Origin: Syngnathus acus
Lineage: Eukaryota > Chordata > Actinopteri > Syngnathiformes > Syngnathidae
Direction: 5' to 3'
DNA: 64,000 nucleotides
Assembly: GCF_901709675.1 (NCBI RefSeq)
Contig: NC_051102.1
Span: 2,711,912-2,775,911 of the forward strand
Below the pieces are notes generated by a model. That model was not told where the DNA came from, did no database searches, and worked only from the letters and a program-made list of their open reading frames with translations. Numbering within the stretch: the first letter of the stretch is position 1; each line of letters begins with the position of its first letter. The position numbers and the translations under genes are program-made. Positions 34,584-50,690 of the stretch are shown one piece after another.

Positions 34584-36206
34584 CTCATTTTGAGTTTTTT
34601 TCTTTGTATTACAGTTGGTAAATCTTCAGGTAAACTAAGATTTTTCATCTCAGATGAAAATATATCCAGGCTTTATTTCCCAATTGAGAAAAGCATGTGC
34701 AGAGCATTTTCTTGCAGGATAACGGCTGTGACTGTCTGTTTGTTTGGTAAATTCACTTTCACATTACTTTTAAATAACCACTGCCTGTCTCAATCACATT
34801 CTACATAGATGCACTTTGATATGCAATGTTAAAAGTCCCAAAACAATTCAAGGACAATGAAAATGTCCCTTGTGGTCAGTCTTTATTTTGCATTTTGAGG
34901 ACAGCTGTGTTGGTCCATTCCTCATCTGATGGCAGCTACATTGTGACATATTTTATTTTGTTTCAGAGTACACAATTTCAAACATTACACCTAAGTGTTG
35001 CTGCCGCAAAGAGCTGCACTGACCAAATGTATTAAAAGTCGACTCTTGCTTGTGTACCTAATGTATTTTTTTTTTCTTGTGACAGCTACTGTCTTATTTG
35101 TATCTTTTGCATTAATATATGTACATGAAAATTGGAATAATAATACATTTATATACATATGTATGAATATGCACAGTTGTATGCCTATTTTGGATGGATG
35201 GATGGATGGATGGATGGATGGATGGATGGATGGATGGATGGATGGATGGATGGATGGATGGATGGATGGATGGATGGATGGATGGATGGATGGATGGATG
35301 GATGGACGGACGGACGGACGGATGGATGGATGGAGATGCAGGTGTCTACTGATGCCCATTTAACGCGAGTTTGAATGTGAATGTTAATTTTTAACCCAGC
35401 CATACCCTCAGTTATATGAGGGTGTGAACACTTATGCAATCACATTATTTTTACTTTCTCCAAAAGATGGGGGTTTTTTTTTTCAATTGAGTTGTACAGA
35501 TTATAGGTCACATTATTGGTGAAAAAGGTTTTGAAGGGAAATGATTTATTTTTTGTTTATTCATTACAAAAAAGGCATTTCAACAGGGGTGTGTAGACTA
35601 TTTTCTATCGTTACCAGTGGCAGGACCCTTGTAGTTCTAAAAGTATCCAGATAGTGTCACATCGGACCACTTGGCTCCCATGACAAGAAAAAAGAAAAAA
35701 AACGAATTGATTTAATTTGCTTTAAAGCTTGTCAACAGGATAGAGGGGGAAAAAACCCAGCAGCACTTTTTATTGTTTTAACTAAACTGTTTTTATTCAT
35801 CATCAAGGAAACAAATGTTCCATTGCTAAAAATCCCTAAAAACATTTGTCAGGGTGACATTGCATAGAACTAAAGGGCACAGAGGGTTTTTACAAAACAA
35901 GTAGTACAAAGTAGCAGTGACAACATTTGGTCACACATCTTTCTCCACAGGCACTGTTGAACATATTTGGCTGAGGACAGAAGGCAAAACGGACCGGAGG
36001 ACATAAATGTATTTAAAGCTGGTGCAGTCTTTGGTCAAAAGAATTCTACCTGAGCACCCACCTGATTAGTTCACGTTGAAACCACAGCTACAGGTTATTT
36101 ATTATACATTGAGTTCCGGCACAAACTTCAAATACAAACTTCATTTTCATGTTAATATAAATCATCTTTCAACGTTTATCCCTAAAAAGTATATATCATA
36201 TTACTG
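34584..36206 (+). repeat. Arm A of an inverted duplication (ctxn1 downstream segment)
   Basis: 34584-35504 recurs on the opposite strand at 56764-57712, and 35906 to about 36206 recurs at about 54297-54779. The similarity is high: a stretch of 69 codons (34826-35035 versus 57460-57251) translates identically. Because arm A continues past the Tc1-like right end into the sequence downstream of ctxn1, it is a segmental duplication rather than two insertions of one transposon. Confidence 0.85.
35193..35335 (+). repeat. GGAT/GGAC tetranucleotide array
   Basis: About 35 copies of TGGA, with three or four GGAC variants at the right end. It is open in every frame, which explains the long repetitive ORFs on both strands. 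The matching position in arm B (about 57063-57100) has only about nine units. Confidence 0.95.
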
Positions 36207-36501
36207 TAAACCACTGTAACATGCTCAGCTGTGCTTGGATTTAAAGGAAAATAACTTGACCTAAATAATGATTAAAGTTAAATGTATTGCACATAAAATT
36301 AAACTATAGTTTACTGTGGTCCTTTTTTGGAAGAAAATAAAGGTGTTCTTTTCCCAGAATAAAAGACATAGTGTAACAAAAATAAAATTTAAAATTCACT
36401 TGTTAAAACATGGCTTTTTTTCCCATTTACTTTTTAAAACTGCTGTAAACTGTCAAACTGGTAATCGGCCCATGCCTCGTCTAATCTGCACAAACTAGTC
36501 T

Positions 36502-36777
36502 TCACACCAGCGCATAATCAAACTGTCCTCTGTCCAGACCCTCCTTGTGGTCCGTCCACGATGACGCTGGCATGCTGCTGTAGGGGTCCAGCAGGATCCG
36601 CACGCAGCGAATCAGCAAGAAGAGCAGCAGGAGCACCAGGAGGCCCACGAAACACAAGGCCGCGGCCTGCTCAGGGTGTCCCGCCGCCGGCTGCGGCACC
36701 ACGGGACCCCTGGCAAAGCTGGGCGGGGCCGGGGAGGACAGGTCGTAGTCCACCACCCAGTAGTTGGTGAAGCTCAT
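36502..36777 (-). CDS. ctxn1: Cortexin 1
   Basis: A single coding exon of 91 aa (human 82). The start at 36777 (MSFTNYW) has a good context; an upstream in-frame ATG at 36861 would add 28 residues without family support. The N-terminus is divergent and proline-rich. One transmembrane helix, roughly residues 40-58, is leucine-rich. It is followed by the near-invariant cortexin tail [20 protein letters not shown] and GQFDYALV at the C-terminus. Cortexins are small neuronal single-pass proteins, associated with the cortex in mammals. The coding sequence is GC-rich compared with its surroundings. timm44 lies upstream on the same strand, as expected from human synteny. The probable 3' UTR (35900-36500) is part of the inverted duplication. 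Confidence 0.95.
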   Translation of the reverse strand: MSFTNYWVVDYDLSSPAPPSFARGPVVPQPAAGHPEQAAALCFVGLLVLLLLFLLIRCVRILLDPYSSMPASSWTDHKEGLDRGQFDYALV

Positions 36778-36861
36778 TTTGGACGGTAAGTGGCTCGGTG
36801 TATCTACTATGCTTTGATTTGCATTCAGAAATAGTGGCGAGAAGTCTCCCAAGTCACACAA

Positions 36862-39800
36862 TAAAACGGCCCACTGAACTCAGCCTGTTTCCAAGAGAGG
36901 GCAAACTGTTCCACGAGGAATAATTAGGAGCACAAGCTCATGAGCCTTCCGCTGTGCTTATTGGCAAGTCCTGGCATGCTCAGAGAATTTGCAAAACTTT
37001 ACTTTTTCATATACGATCGACAATAATAACTTGTCATCGGAGGGCAACACGAGTCAAAATCTCACTTTTCAGCTTTTTTGAAGTGTTTTGCGATGTCACA
37101 CTCATGTCTTCATTTGTAGTCCCTCCATCGAATATCTGAGAAAAAGCAAAATATCAAACATGCATTAGTTTTTTTCCCCTTACTTAAAATGTGTATTTTG
37201 TATTTAATAAAGAACAGTAACTTAAATGCAATCTTCAAAATTTGTCTCACAACTGGTTAATAGCAAATTTTAATAAGAGATGGTTTTGTGTCTTGGCCAG
37301 CACATGAGATTTTTTTTTAATCCTTAATTTATACATATGACTAAATATATTACTCTATTTGAGGGGGGGGAAAAAACCTCAGTTGGAATGAGTCAAATCA
37401 ATCAAGTGATGCGCAATCTCAAACTTCCACACTTCCGCTACACTGCATTGGAACATGTACTCAAACAGTAAGAGGTGCACAGTCTGTCCCTGTCTTGAAC
37501 TGGAGAGCAGCAAAGCTCAAGATAAATAAATCACAGCGATGACGGAGGAGAAAAATGCGCAGAGACCCTTAGAGAGTTGCAGTGGAGAAACACTCCCCGT
37601 AACCTCTTAAATGGGCCATGGAGTGAAACGACGTTTCCTGGGATGCAGGACATGCTTGACAGTCAGCAGATTCTATTCCAGGAGGCTTGTCTGCCTCTCT
37701 AACAACACACACACACTCTCCATCGCCAACACCCCAGTGATTCCGGCAAAGACGTATTGATAGCTCTCCACATGGTGAGACTAACAGCCCTGGTGAAACA
37801 AATTGAAGACATCTTGGGAACGTAAATGGCCTGCTTCAGGATTGATTATCAAATGGGTCGCAGTTCGAGCAGGTGCACTGCATGCGTGAGAGCAACAGAA
37901 AGCTAAATGAACACGACAGCCACATTAGTCAGTATGTAGAAGTAGTGAAAAGTTTACACAAGAGGCCCATGTGGACTGTCATGTCATCAAAAGCTATAGC
38001 AGGCTTTAAGCAGATATTTTTTTTTTTATGATTGTAGACATAATAAAGATCCATTTTCCACAAATAGAATCTGAGAGCAGAAACCCTGGCTTGATTTTTC
38101 ATTATTTTGAGGACTCATTTGATTTACTTAGCGGTAGTTCTTATTTTAAGATAAACTTACTCATCATAAATAGGAATAAAATGACAAGTTATATCTTGAC
38201 AATTTGAATGAGAAAATGCATTCTTTAACACAATAGCTACTTGGTAAGAAAAAAATCTTCCCAGACAAACAAGACATTAATCTCCATTTTATTTTTTGCA
38301 GTGTTGTATATATATATATATATATATATATACACTTTCCCTGAACTGATATAAAGAATATTTTGTTGCCAGAAAAATAAAGATAAATCATACATTTCAC
38401 ATCATGTGTCATAGACAATAAATATTATATACAATAAAATATTAAGATAGAAAAACTTACTTGTGTCACCATTGAGGGGATTCATTGAAGTAGAATCACA
38501 ATGAAGAAACTCCGGTTCGCAGTTCCCTTTCACGTTCCTCAAGGAACCTCCTCGGCTGTGTCAGGGGCTTTAAGTCTGTTGACTTTCAGGGATCCGCCCC
38601 ACCTCCTCCATCAGTCTCTTCCATTCCCCTCCTCCTCAGGAGTTTCCCCTCTTTGGATTGCTTGCTACTTATCTTTTCCTCTCAAAGAGTAAAATGCAGA
38701 GATATAGTGAAGCTTTTGCCTTATGTAAGATAACTTCAGGGGGTATGAAGACTAAAGAGGTCCATGCAGCCATCACTCATATGACCAGTTTGGCTTTATC
38801 AGTGTTCAGCACAGCGAAATAATCGAAAACAAATTGTGGACACAATAAACAGAAACGCATTTTGAAGAAACAACTGAGAACTAACAACTGCCCTACTGCA
38901 CTAGTATAATGTTTATAAAGTCTACACACCCCTGTTGAAATGTCCATATTTTTTAACAAAAGCCAATATGGTTAAGTTTAGTGACATATTTTTCCAGACT
39001 ATGCTGTCTGACCTACAAAAAACACTTATGAGCATTTCACTCCAATGAATGTTAATCAATACTGTACATTATTGCAAGGTTGCATAATATGATTCTGACC
39101 CAGAGATGACATAGTTGATATGTGGAACATAAACACATTGAACAGCCAGACATATGACCTCCGCTGTGAAATGGAAATAATTGGCACATTAAAACTATAC
39201 AAACACAGGGACAGATTGTATGTGGGTGCTCATCAACATGTCGGCCCACCGGGTGCCTCCCTCGAGGTTTAATTAATTGTCATGTGATTATAACGGCGTC
39301 CTAAAGGACATTCAGATCAAATCACAGCGAGTATAAATATTTAAACACCTCCCGACGGTGTGCTTATGAAAGTCTGAATTGTGCTCTTCTCATTGGACTA
39401 TGTCAGGAGGTCAAACTGAAACACAATGGCATAAAACCAGAGCCATTAACATATTGTTTTAAACGTCATTACTGTATCTTTGTTTTTATCAAATTCTTTC
39501 AGGCAAAGCAGCAAGTAAAAATGAGCAAAAACGACAAGTACGATGGCTTACGTAATGTGATATCGCCATTTTATAGAGCGCCGTTGCTTTAAGTGGCATG
39601 TAGCACAAGCTGGGTTTTATATACTATATAAGTGGTCCTGCACCACAAAGAACAGGCTGTAATAAGTAAAGGCACTGCCCGCGGCTTTTACTCGGCTGTT
39701 GTGTTGGATCTGCCAACCTCATTCATTCAGTCACAATACTCATTGCACTCACACCTCAAGGTTGTAGAATTGAGCCTCAAGCGCACATTTTTCTCATTGT

Positions 39801-41340
39801 ACTTGTAGCCCTCTCATTGTAACATTACACGATTCGAAAAGCTTTCTTTGTTCGAGCGATAATAGTCGCAAGCGCAGAAAGACTTTGTAAGGACGTACAC
39901 GGACATTCATCACAAGAGACAGCTATGGAATGAGGTCTCGTATATACTGTGTGTGAATTCACTGGCGCATGCTATTTAAAGCCTGATCTATTGCCCAGCA
40001 TCCTTGCAACGGCACTACCAAATCCATAGCTTTCGCAAGCCGTGTCAATGACTGGTTACATAGACATCTATCAAAATGTGGCAGCACTGAAATGAGGAAA
40101 AACAAAGGCTGTATAACTTTGATTGGCTGGTGACCAGGTCAGGGTGTCTCTCGCCTACTGCATGCCCGTGACCCTCGTGAAGGTTCGGATAATGGAAGGA
40201 TCCAGAAATCTACACATGACGTGCAGTTTAATGTTCTCTGCGAGATGCAAAAAATAAGTAAGTAAATAAACAACACATATAGACTGCCAACATAATGGTG
40301 TACATTCAAAAGCTTTTTGGATGATCCTGTTGAAATATTTACGATAGGCTACACGAAAACGGTATACATAGTCAAAATAGTGCTACATTAACATTCAGTG
40401 CTTTCATCAGCATCTTAAATCTGCTTACAAACATAAGACACTAGATGCCGGAACAAAACCTCACGTTTGTCCTTTGCATCTCAATTGATTTTCATACTCA
40501 ACACTGATGCTTGACAAGCGATTGAACTACCGATTAAATCAACATCAATCATAAAAGATAACTCTTCACTTGGGCCAACTTTGGCATTCTTGTTATTGTG
40601 AACTTGATCATCCAATGTGTCTTATCTTCAGATAGAGAAATACAGAAATGGTAAAAATAATCTGGTCCACAGTGAAATGTGCTGAATTAACAAAAACAGT
40701 ATTAAAAACAAATCGTAAACTCAGTCATTCAACTAACATGTGGCATCAACACCAATCATGAAAGTGCAACATAATTCTTAGTTAGTGACGATGCCATCAT
40801 CATATTTGAATATGGTCCCACATATTTACATCAAACTATTATGTAATATAGAATGAGAGCTACACAAGCATGCAAATTGTTTTCTTTGCAAGCTGTTTTG
40901 TCACATCCTATTAAAACCATACAATATACTTTAGACTTACTTACTGATTTGTAAAGGTATAATCTAAGACCCTTAGTAGTAATTGTTTTGTTTTTAATTT
41001 ATGGTGACTTGTTGCCACTGTATTATACAGAGAAGCTATGTAACATGGTTTGACTAACCTAAACATGATCATATTCATGAGAATTTTTTTCTGAGATGAG
41101 AAGTGGTTTCATTGCAATATATCTATAGTACATGCCAAGAAAAATCACAGTTGAATGTAGCTGCTTGGCATTGAGCTGTCAAGTCAGTTGTGGTCAGAGA
41201 TAGGAAAATAAATAAAATAAAAAAACAATTAGAACTCACCTTGCAAATTAGATTTGCCAAAGTGACACATTTTTTGTGCCGCCAAAACAAAACAAATATG
41301 AATAGCTGAACACAAAAAATGCAGATGATTCATGTTTTTG
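36862..41340. other. Intergenic stretch between ctxn1 and timm44
   Basis: AT-rich, with a TA microsatellite at 38308-38331, a Tc1-like terminal fragment at 38913-38950 and a SINE tail fragment at 40118-40201. Any 5' non-coding exon of ctxn1 would lie here, but I could not place it. No other gene is visible. Confidence 0.5.
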
Positions 41341-41344
41341 CTTT

Positions 41345-42512
41345 GTAGCTGGCAACTGAAAATGACATCACAGCAGAGATGGGACCAAGTCACACATGTG
41401 CAAATCTCAAGTGAGTCTCAAGTCTTAACCTTCAAGTCTCAAGTAAGTCCCAAGTCATTTTTTTCTTGGGCAAGTCAAGTCAAGTCAAGTCAAGTCCTTA
41501 AATAGGTCAAGTCAAGTCCAAGTCAAGTCCTTAAATAGGTCAAGTCAAGTCCAAGTCAAGTCCTTAAATAGGTCAAGTCCAAGTCAAGTCACCTTATTAT
41601 TGCAATTTTACCCGCAGAATCTGATCTTAGCAACGTGAAAAGACAATATATAAGTAACTTTAAGTAACCATCATTGTCCAATGTGTCTAACCTGTTTAGA
41701 AAATATGACAATAATTTGGATTTGCACTGTAATTACTGATATTCAGTAAAATACACCATGGAATCAAACAAAAAAGAAATTACCTCATACAATGATTGAC
41801 AGCTCAATCTAAACAAATGAACGTCTGCCGACAGTGTCTGACACATTTGAGTTGCAAATATGAAAAAATAATCTGAAAGAAGAAACACATTAAAGAGCAT
41901 TAGAAACATTTTATGTTTGATCTGTAACATCTGGAGACACCAGAGCTCTATAAACTTCAAACGGACAAAGTCGTCTGGCTGTCTGAAATGTTTCTGTTGC
42001 ATATCTTGCACTGTGCTGTCCGTCTTTTGCCCTCATAAAGGTAATTAGGATAGCCGAAGGTACCGCTCCCGCTGACATGTTTGTGCATGTCTGATATAAA
42101 GGGGCGTGATTCTCCAATAAAGACGTTCGGTAGGTAGAGAGGGCACGACTGATTGATTGACAGGGTAGCGATCCAATCATGACAACGCCATTCTCAGCCT
42201 GCGCTCCTACCGTGTTATCGATATTACTTTTTTAAATGTATTATTCATTTTATATTCAAACTGAAAACAAACTAGATAACACGGAAGTCATTCAAGTCAT
42301 CGGGTCTCAAGTCAAGTCCCGAGTCTTTAACTTCCAAGTCGAGTCTCAAGTTTTTTTATTTTTGTCAAGTCAAGTCCCAAGTCATCAAAACAGCGACTCG
42401 AGTCGACTCGAGTCCAAGTCACAGTGACTCGAGTCCCCATCTCTGCATCACAGTGCCTGGGCTCAGCTTGCCCAGAAAACAGCCGAGTCGTGATTGGTTG
42501 TTACCTGAGCTC
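41345..42512. mobile_element. Palindromic MITE split by a hAT element (nested insertion)
   Basis: 41345-41373 (AACTGAAAATGACATCACAG) and 42446-42512 (with GTGATTGGTTGTTACCTGAG) match the two parts of the MITE at 25437-25609. The hAT element at 41374-42445 lies between them. Confidence 0.75.
41366..42453. mobile_element. hAT-type element with CAAGT subterminal repeats
   Basis: The element is 41374-42445 (1072 bp). It begins CAGAGATGGG and ends with a matching inverted CCCATCTCTG, and is flanked by the perfect 8-bp duplication CATCACAG (41366-41373 and 42446-42453). Both ends carry many CAAGT/AAGTC units, likely transposase-binding repeats. No transposase frame was recognised inside. Confidence 0.92.
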
Positions 42513-42889
42513 TCAGGCATTGATCATGGGATTAAAAAAAATAAAACCTTATTTGTGGCCACCTGGCTGGTGTAGATGGACTGTGCCATGAGATGAGACC
42601 ATGCAAGTTGTTGCCATCCTTTGTTAAACTGTAGCTTAAGAGGCTGTTTAATAAGTTTCCATGGAGTCAAAGATGTCTTCTTCTAAGTTGTGCGTCTGTT
42701 TTCATGAACCTGCACATTAAGCTTCTTAATTGTGATGGCAAAGGAGATACACAAAATTTCACCTGGATTTGTCCCTCTTTAATAAAGCGCGAGTCCATGC
42801 AAGTAATCCAGACTTCACGTCACTCCTTCTGCCCTTACTTCCAGTTTGTGTCTTTTCACTGATATCACCCTTCCCCCTTTCTTTTTCTC

Positions 42890-45800
42890 CTAGAGAACCT
42901 GCTCAGTGCTAGAGGCGGAGATATCGAGGAGTCTCCAGGCTGCGTTGGGGTTCAGCTCCTCCTGGTCGCGGCACAGCGCCCAAACATACATTGTCCTCAA
43001 TACCTTCTCCTGTCAACGGGAGGAGAGCACAAACGCTCGTCACAAATGTGATTCTGTTGCCACCTACTGACAAAACTCTTTGACCTGCTCAACTTTCAAC
43101 AGTCAATGAACTTGCATTAGACTCATTACAATGGTTCAGGACTTATAAATGGACTGACCGGATCTCCTTCCACGATGTCTCCTTTGGGGCTTCTTAGCAC
43201 CATGACAACTTGGGCCTGGAAGGTGATGATCAGCACTGGGCCCTGGTCCATCATCTTTCCCATGGCCAACTAGAACCAAGAGCAAGACAGAGACATAATA
43301 AAGAAGCAAAGCGCAGCTGCGTGCATGTATAAAGTTCGACGTGTGGGGACTTACATCAATATTATCGATATCAAGGATTTTAGACTGGAACAGCAATCCC
43401 AAAGCTCGAGCTTGTTGGATGGGATGGGCAAGCTGACTGTATGTCTGGGGAAAGAAACCAAAATATACTTTGCACCGTGTGTGAAGCATCTACCTTGGTG
43501 AGATTACCAACAGATTTATTCAAATCATCCGAGTCACATTGCATTAAAAGTTGCATAAGCTTCTGTAGAACTTACCGCTTCATAGCACCAGTCTTTCAAA
43601 ACATCCAGCTCGCCACGAATCATAGCCTACGGAAAAGAACACCAATGCTGTGAAGTTTTGATCTCGTTTCTGCATTTCATCAATAAACTTAAGCACAAGA
43701 CACGGACAAATTGACAAGTTATTTCACCTCCAGTATGTTTGGGATGATGTCTTTTTCACACTGTTTGAGAAAAGAGTCTTTGTCAAATTTGGGGTCTGCC
43801 TTCACAATCTCAGTCAGCACCTCAGACATCTCTGTCTTGGAGAAAAGACCACCTGGCAAAACAAACAATATCGACAATACTCGTATTATGTTATGAAATA
43901 ACACAAACACTTTTTCTTCTCGTGGCTTTAACTAAATCTTTGCACCATAAAGACGAATCGGTGAAAATGAGATAGTCAGTACCGAGGACGGTGGTGACTC
44001 GGTCAGTCACAGCCCTGGATGCTCGAACAAGGACATTATCACTTTCGTCATATTTCATCTTCATCTCAAAAAATCCTGCAGAAAACAAAAAAGTGACATA
44101 ACTTGGCTAAGAACACAACATGATCAAACTTGAACTTGGCAGTTCATCCATGACGACTGAAATGTGGAATCAACTGTATCTACTGCCATCTACTGCTTAA
44201 AAATGGAATTGTCGGCATCTGCACAATAGAAAATTGTTTCAGAATCTGATGACGAATAAAATATTTTTTGCTCAGTGTCTCTTCAGACAAATGGCCCAGT
44301 GGTTGGGGACTAGTGTAGTAGTGGGTCTACTGAAGACCCTAGTGAGGATAATCTGTTCAGAAAATGGATGAAAAACATCTGGAAATAGCCTACTTACTGT
44401 TGAAAACCATGTTATTGTCTTTGAAGTCCTTCCACTGCTGGTACCATTTGGAGTCCTTGTGAAGAACAACTCCCAAAGCCTCCCTGCATTACAAAAACAA
44501 CAGATTTTATTGACGGTGTCCCAAAATTTGTGTCATTACTTCAGGCTTGACAACTGCAGCAGCAACAATGACTTACTCATTGGCCTCAAATAATCTTGCG
44601 TCACTATCAGCTCCCTTTGAAGAAAAATCACTCCTCTTCCTCAGCTGAGGGGGAGCTCTGTAAGGTCCAACGTCACCAACGTCTATTTCCTTCTTCATGG
44701 ACTCGACACTCTGGATGGACGACAGGAAAGTATCACTCGGACGGCTCAATTTGGGTGCAAGAGACAGTCAATTGTGTCCGTGCCCTAATTGCAGCAGAAA
44801 ATTATTGACCTACTTTTCCCCTTGTCACAGTTAGCTGAGTACTAACAATAACCCAGCAAGATGGATGGAAAATTGCAAAAGTGATTCATTACCCCCCGCC
44901 CCCTCCTCACCTGTGAGATGGCCTGGAAGGCGCTGGTCTTGCCCAATCGTTCTCCTCCCTTGGAAACGGTCTCGGCGGAGTGCATGGCGCTGCGGGCGGC
45001 TTCCTCCACACCTTCCTTGATTTTCTTCCCAATGTCTGTGCGACTCACCTCCTTTTCAAGACTCTGTGCTCAACACAGTTTAACACCTCGATAAAAATAA
45101 TATCAAAATGATACGTTTTCAGGCTCTGCTCTGTTACTTACGTCTTTCACTGTTTCCGATAAAGAGCCCAGTGTTTTTTTAAATACGTCATATGTCTTCA
45201 CCGTCTCTGCCTCTATCGAGTTCTGAAGAAAAAAAGGCAGGAACAAACATGTACTACTGATTGAAAACAATCACAATAATAGATTTCAAAAAATGCAGTG
45301 CATTTCATTCTTACATATTTTCTCCTCGCCTGTTGGAGGGCATCAGACTCCTCAAGCCTCTTGGCCTCCTCTCTGAACTTTTTAATGTTCTCCTTCATCT
45401 CCTGATTCTTCCCAAACTCCTGTCGAAGGTTATCTATAAATTCTCCCAGGAAACCTTTGCGACCTGAGGCATGTCGCACCTGATGAAGCAGAGGTATAGT
45501 AAAGTCATGCTTCAACATTCCGTTCGTACATGTGTAAGCTCAAAAAACAAACTACAGTTTAAGTTAAGGTGCCACTGTATCTACATAAGAGCCTTGGTGA
45601 CATTTTCGCTCTTGATGAACTACATTGATTCATAAACTAGAGTTAGTCATTAGAAATTTGAATCGGCGCTTGTAGTTTACCTGCAGTGTTGCTGTTTGAC
45701 TCTTGTGTAACCTGTCAGCATCTCTCCAACTTATGGAACCCAGCAGACGGGAGCAGAAGGCAAAGCGATGTTTACCGACCAGCTACAATGAAGAGAACCA

Positions 45801-46309
45801 TCTTTACTCCTTACATTCAATTGAATTAACTCAAGAGGTCAATCCGAGAGTTCAACAACAAACATGACTGTCTATCATCATCTTTTACAAAACACAAAAT
45901 TAGTTCATTCAAAATGCAGTGGGTGGACGATATTTCGGTTTACAAATGTCCTCCAGAGAAGACAAATTTGAACTACTGGTATTCAGGGGACAGAATGACT
46001 GTCTGGTTGCTTGGAGCCACAACCTATTGGTAGGGTACACATTGAACTTAAACTGTTTAGTGTTATTTTTTTCCTTGTACAGTATAAAATAAGAACCTGG
46101 CCCATTGGCACAGACAGCCTACTTCATTCAGACATCGTCTGTCACGTTAATTACAGTCGCGATGCAGTCCGCCGCCGAAGGGGACCGACAAAGACAAACC
46201 TTGTGTTTGTTGTCTCATACCGAGTATTCGCTGAACGTAAAAAGTGATAATGAAGGACGTGCGATAGATATGAGCCTACCCGGTAACCCCGAAACACGGA
46301 GGTTGCCAT
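42890..46309 (-). CDS. timm44: Mitochondrial inner membrane translocase subunit TIM44
   Basis: Thirteen exons: 46309-46280, 45782-45681, 45479-45315, 45222-45142, 45063-44911, 44710-44577, 44483-44398, 44075-43983, 43852-43728, 43626-43576, 43444-43355, 43269-43159 and 43009-42890. All are GT-AG with agreeing phases and give 446 aa (human 452). The N-terminus (MATSVFRGYR, then basic LVGKHRF) is a presequence. Residues from about 50 carry the charged GRKGFLGEF region and KIKEGVEEAA. The C-terminal Tim44 domain includes NRFFEMKMKYDESDN, GLFSKTEMSEVLTEI, DWCYEATYSQLAHPIQQA and MGKMMDQGPVLIITFQAQ. TIM44 tethers mitochondrial HSP70 to the TIM23 channel in the matrix to drive protein import. It shares a divergent promoter region with rab11b. 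Confidence 0.97.
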
Positions 46310-46448
46310 CTTGATTTCAGCGAGCGTCAAAATGCACGTGCAACCTTGGGGTAGCAGCTGACCTTAGGCTCAGCCAATAGGAAAAAGACATGGCGTTTCA
46401 GGGGCGGAGTCAGATGTCATCATGATTTTTAAAGTGGAACGGTTTCAC

Positions 46449-46486
<38 letters not shown>

Positions 46487-47095
46487 TCCCCAGTTATTAT
46501 TAAAATTATCACTATCCTGTTATTGTTAAAATCAAAATTACATTTTATTTATCCAGACACACGATAAAACAAACAAAAAGAACAAAATCAAAACAAAAAG
46601 AGGCATTGACAAATAATGATTGAGATTTCTTTGAGCTAAGTCTCTCGACTAGAACATTATTTTAAAACAGCAACATTGTGTTTTAGTATAACGAGACTTG
46701 TATGACTACATTATGCATTTTGTTGATGAAATGAATTGTCCCGAAGACAATAACAATGAACAATATCCAGTAAAGAGACTTAACCTAACCATAGTTGTAC
46801 GCTCGGTCCTGCATTGTCTGCGGTCTGCAGACAGATTCTGACGGTCTGAAGCAGCATCGGCGCTTTAACGAGAGGCGCGCCTCCTAGAGGAAAATATTCA
46901 AAGTGCAGGGACTCCTCCCTCTGCAGACTCGGGAGCTGCTGTGCCTCCCTGCAGCCCTGACAGCAAGCATTGGCGCATTTTTGTCCCACCGCTAACCTTT
47001 GCCATATTTTTTTAGCTTCTTTTTAACCCATCTTTCCCTCCCATACTTCACATATCATCCTCCGGGGGACAAGCGTCGTAGCGGCCTCGTCTAGA
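46310..47095. promoter_or_regulatory. Shared divergent promoter region of timm44 and rab11b
   Basis: The start codons of timm44 (minus) and rab11b (plus) are 786 bases apart, head to head. The part near each gene is richer in CpG. An AAT trinucleotide microsatellite lies inside at 46450-46487. No TATA box was identified. Divergent housekeeping pairs commonly share a CpG promoter, though the 786-bp gap also allows two separate ones. Confidence 0.5.
46450..46487. repeat. AAT trinucleotide microsatellite
   Basis: Twelve or so perfect AAT units lie between the timm44 and rab11b first exons. Confidence 0.95.

Positions 47096-50690
<3,595 letters not shown>

Larger units (their letters stand above)
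33455..35605. mobile_element. Degenerate Tc1-like DNA transposon relic
   Basis: The left end at about 33458 (AGTCTACACACCC) and the right end at about 35599 (GGGTGTGTAGACT) are inverted repeats. Similarity extends inward for about 100 bases, including AATGTGACCTATA near 33546 and its complement near 35505. The interior is disrupted by a solo LTR and by a GGAT array, and no transposase frame survives. Loose terminal fragments of the same family lie at 17165-17212 and 38913-38950. Confidence 0.65.

Noticed and set aside
34826-35035. 69-aa ORF present identically at 57251-57460, considered as a conserved gene
   Set aside because: Its identity is explained by the recent inverted duplication of the whole segment. 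The sequence has no known motif and lies in non-coding DNA.
35193-35335. Regularly repeated array considered as a CRISPR-like structure
   Set aside because: It is a simple tetranucleotide repeat without spacers, in a vertebrate genome.
34991-35439. Long repetitive ORFs on both strands (HPSI and GWMD repeats)
   Set aside because: They are produced by the GGAT tetranucleotide array, which lacks stop codons in several frames. No gene is implied.
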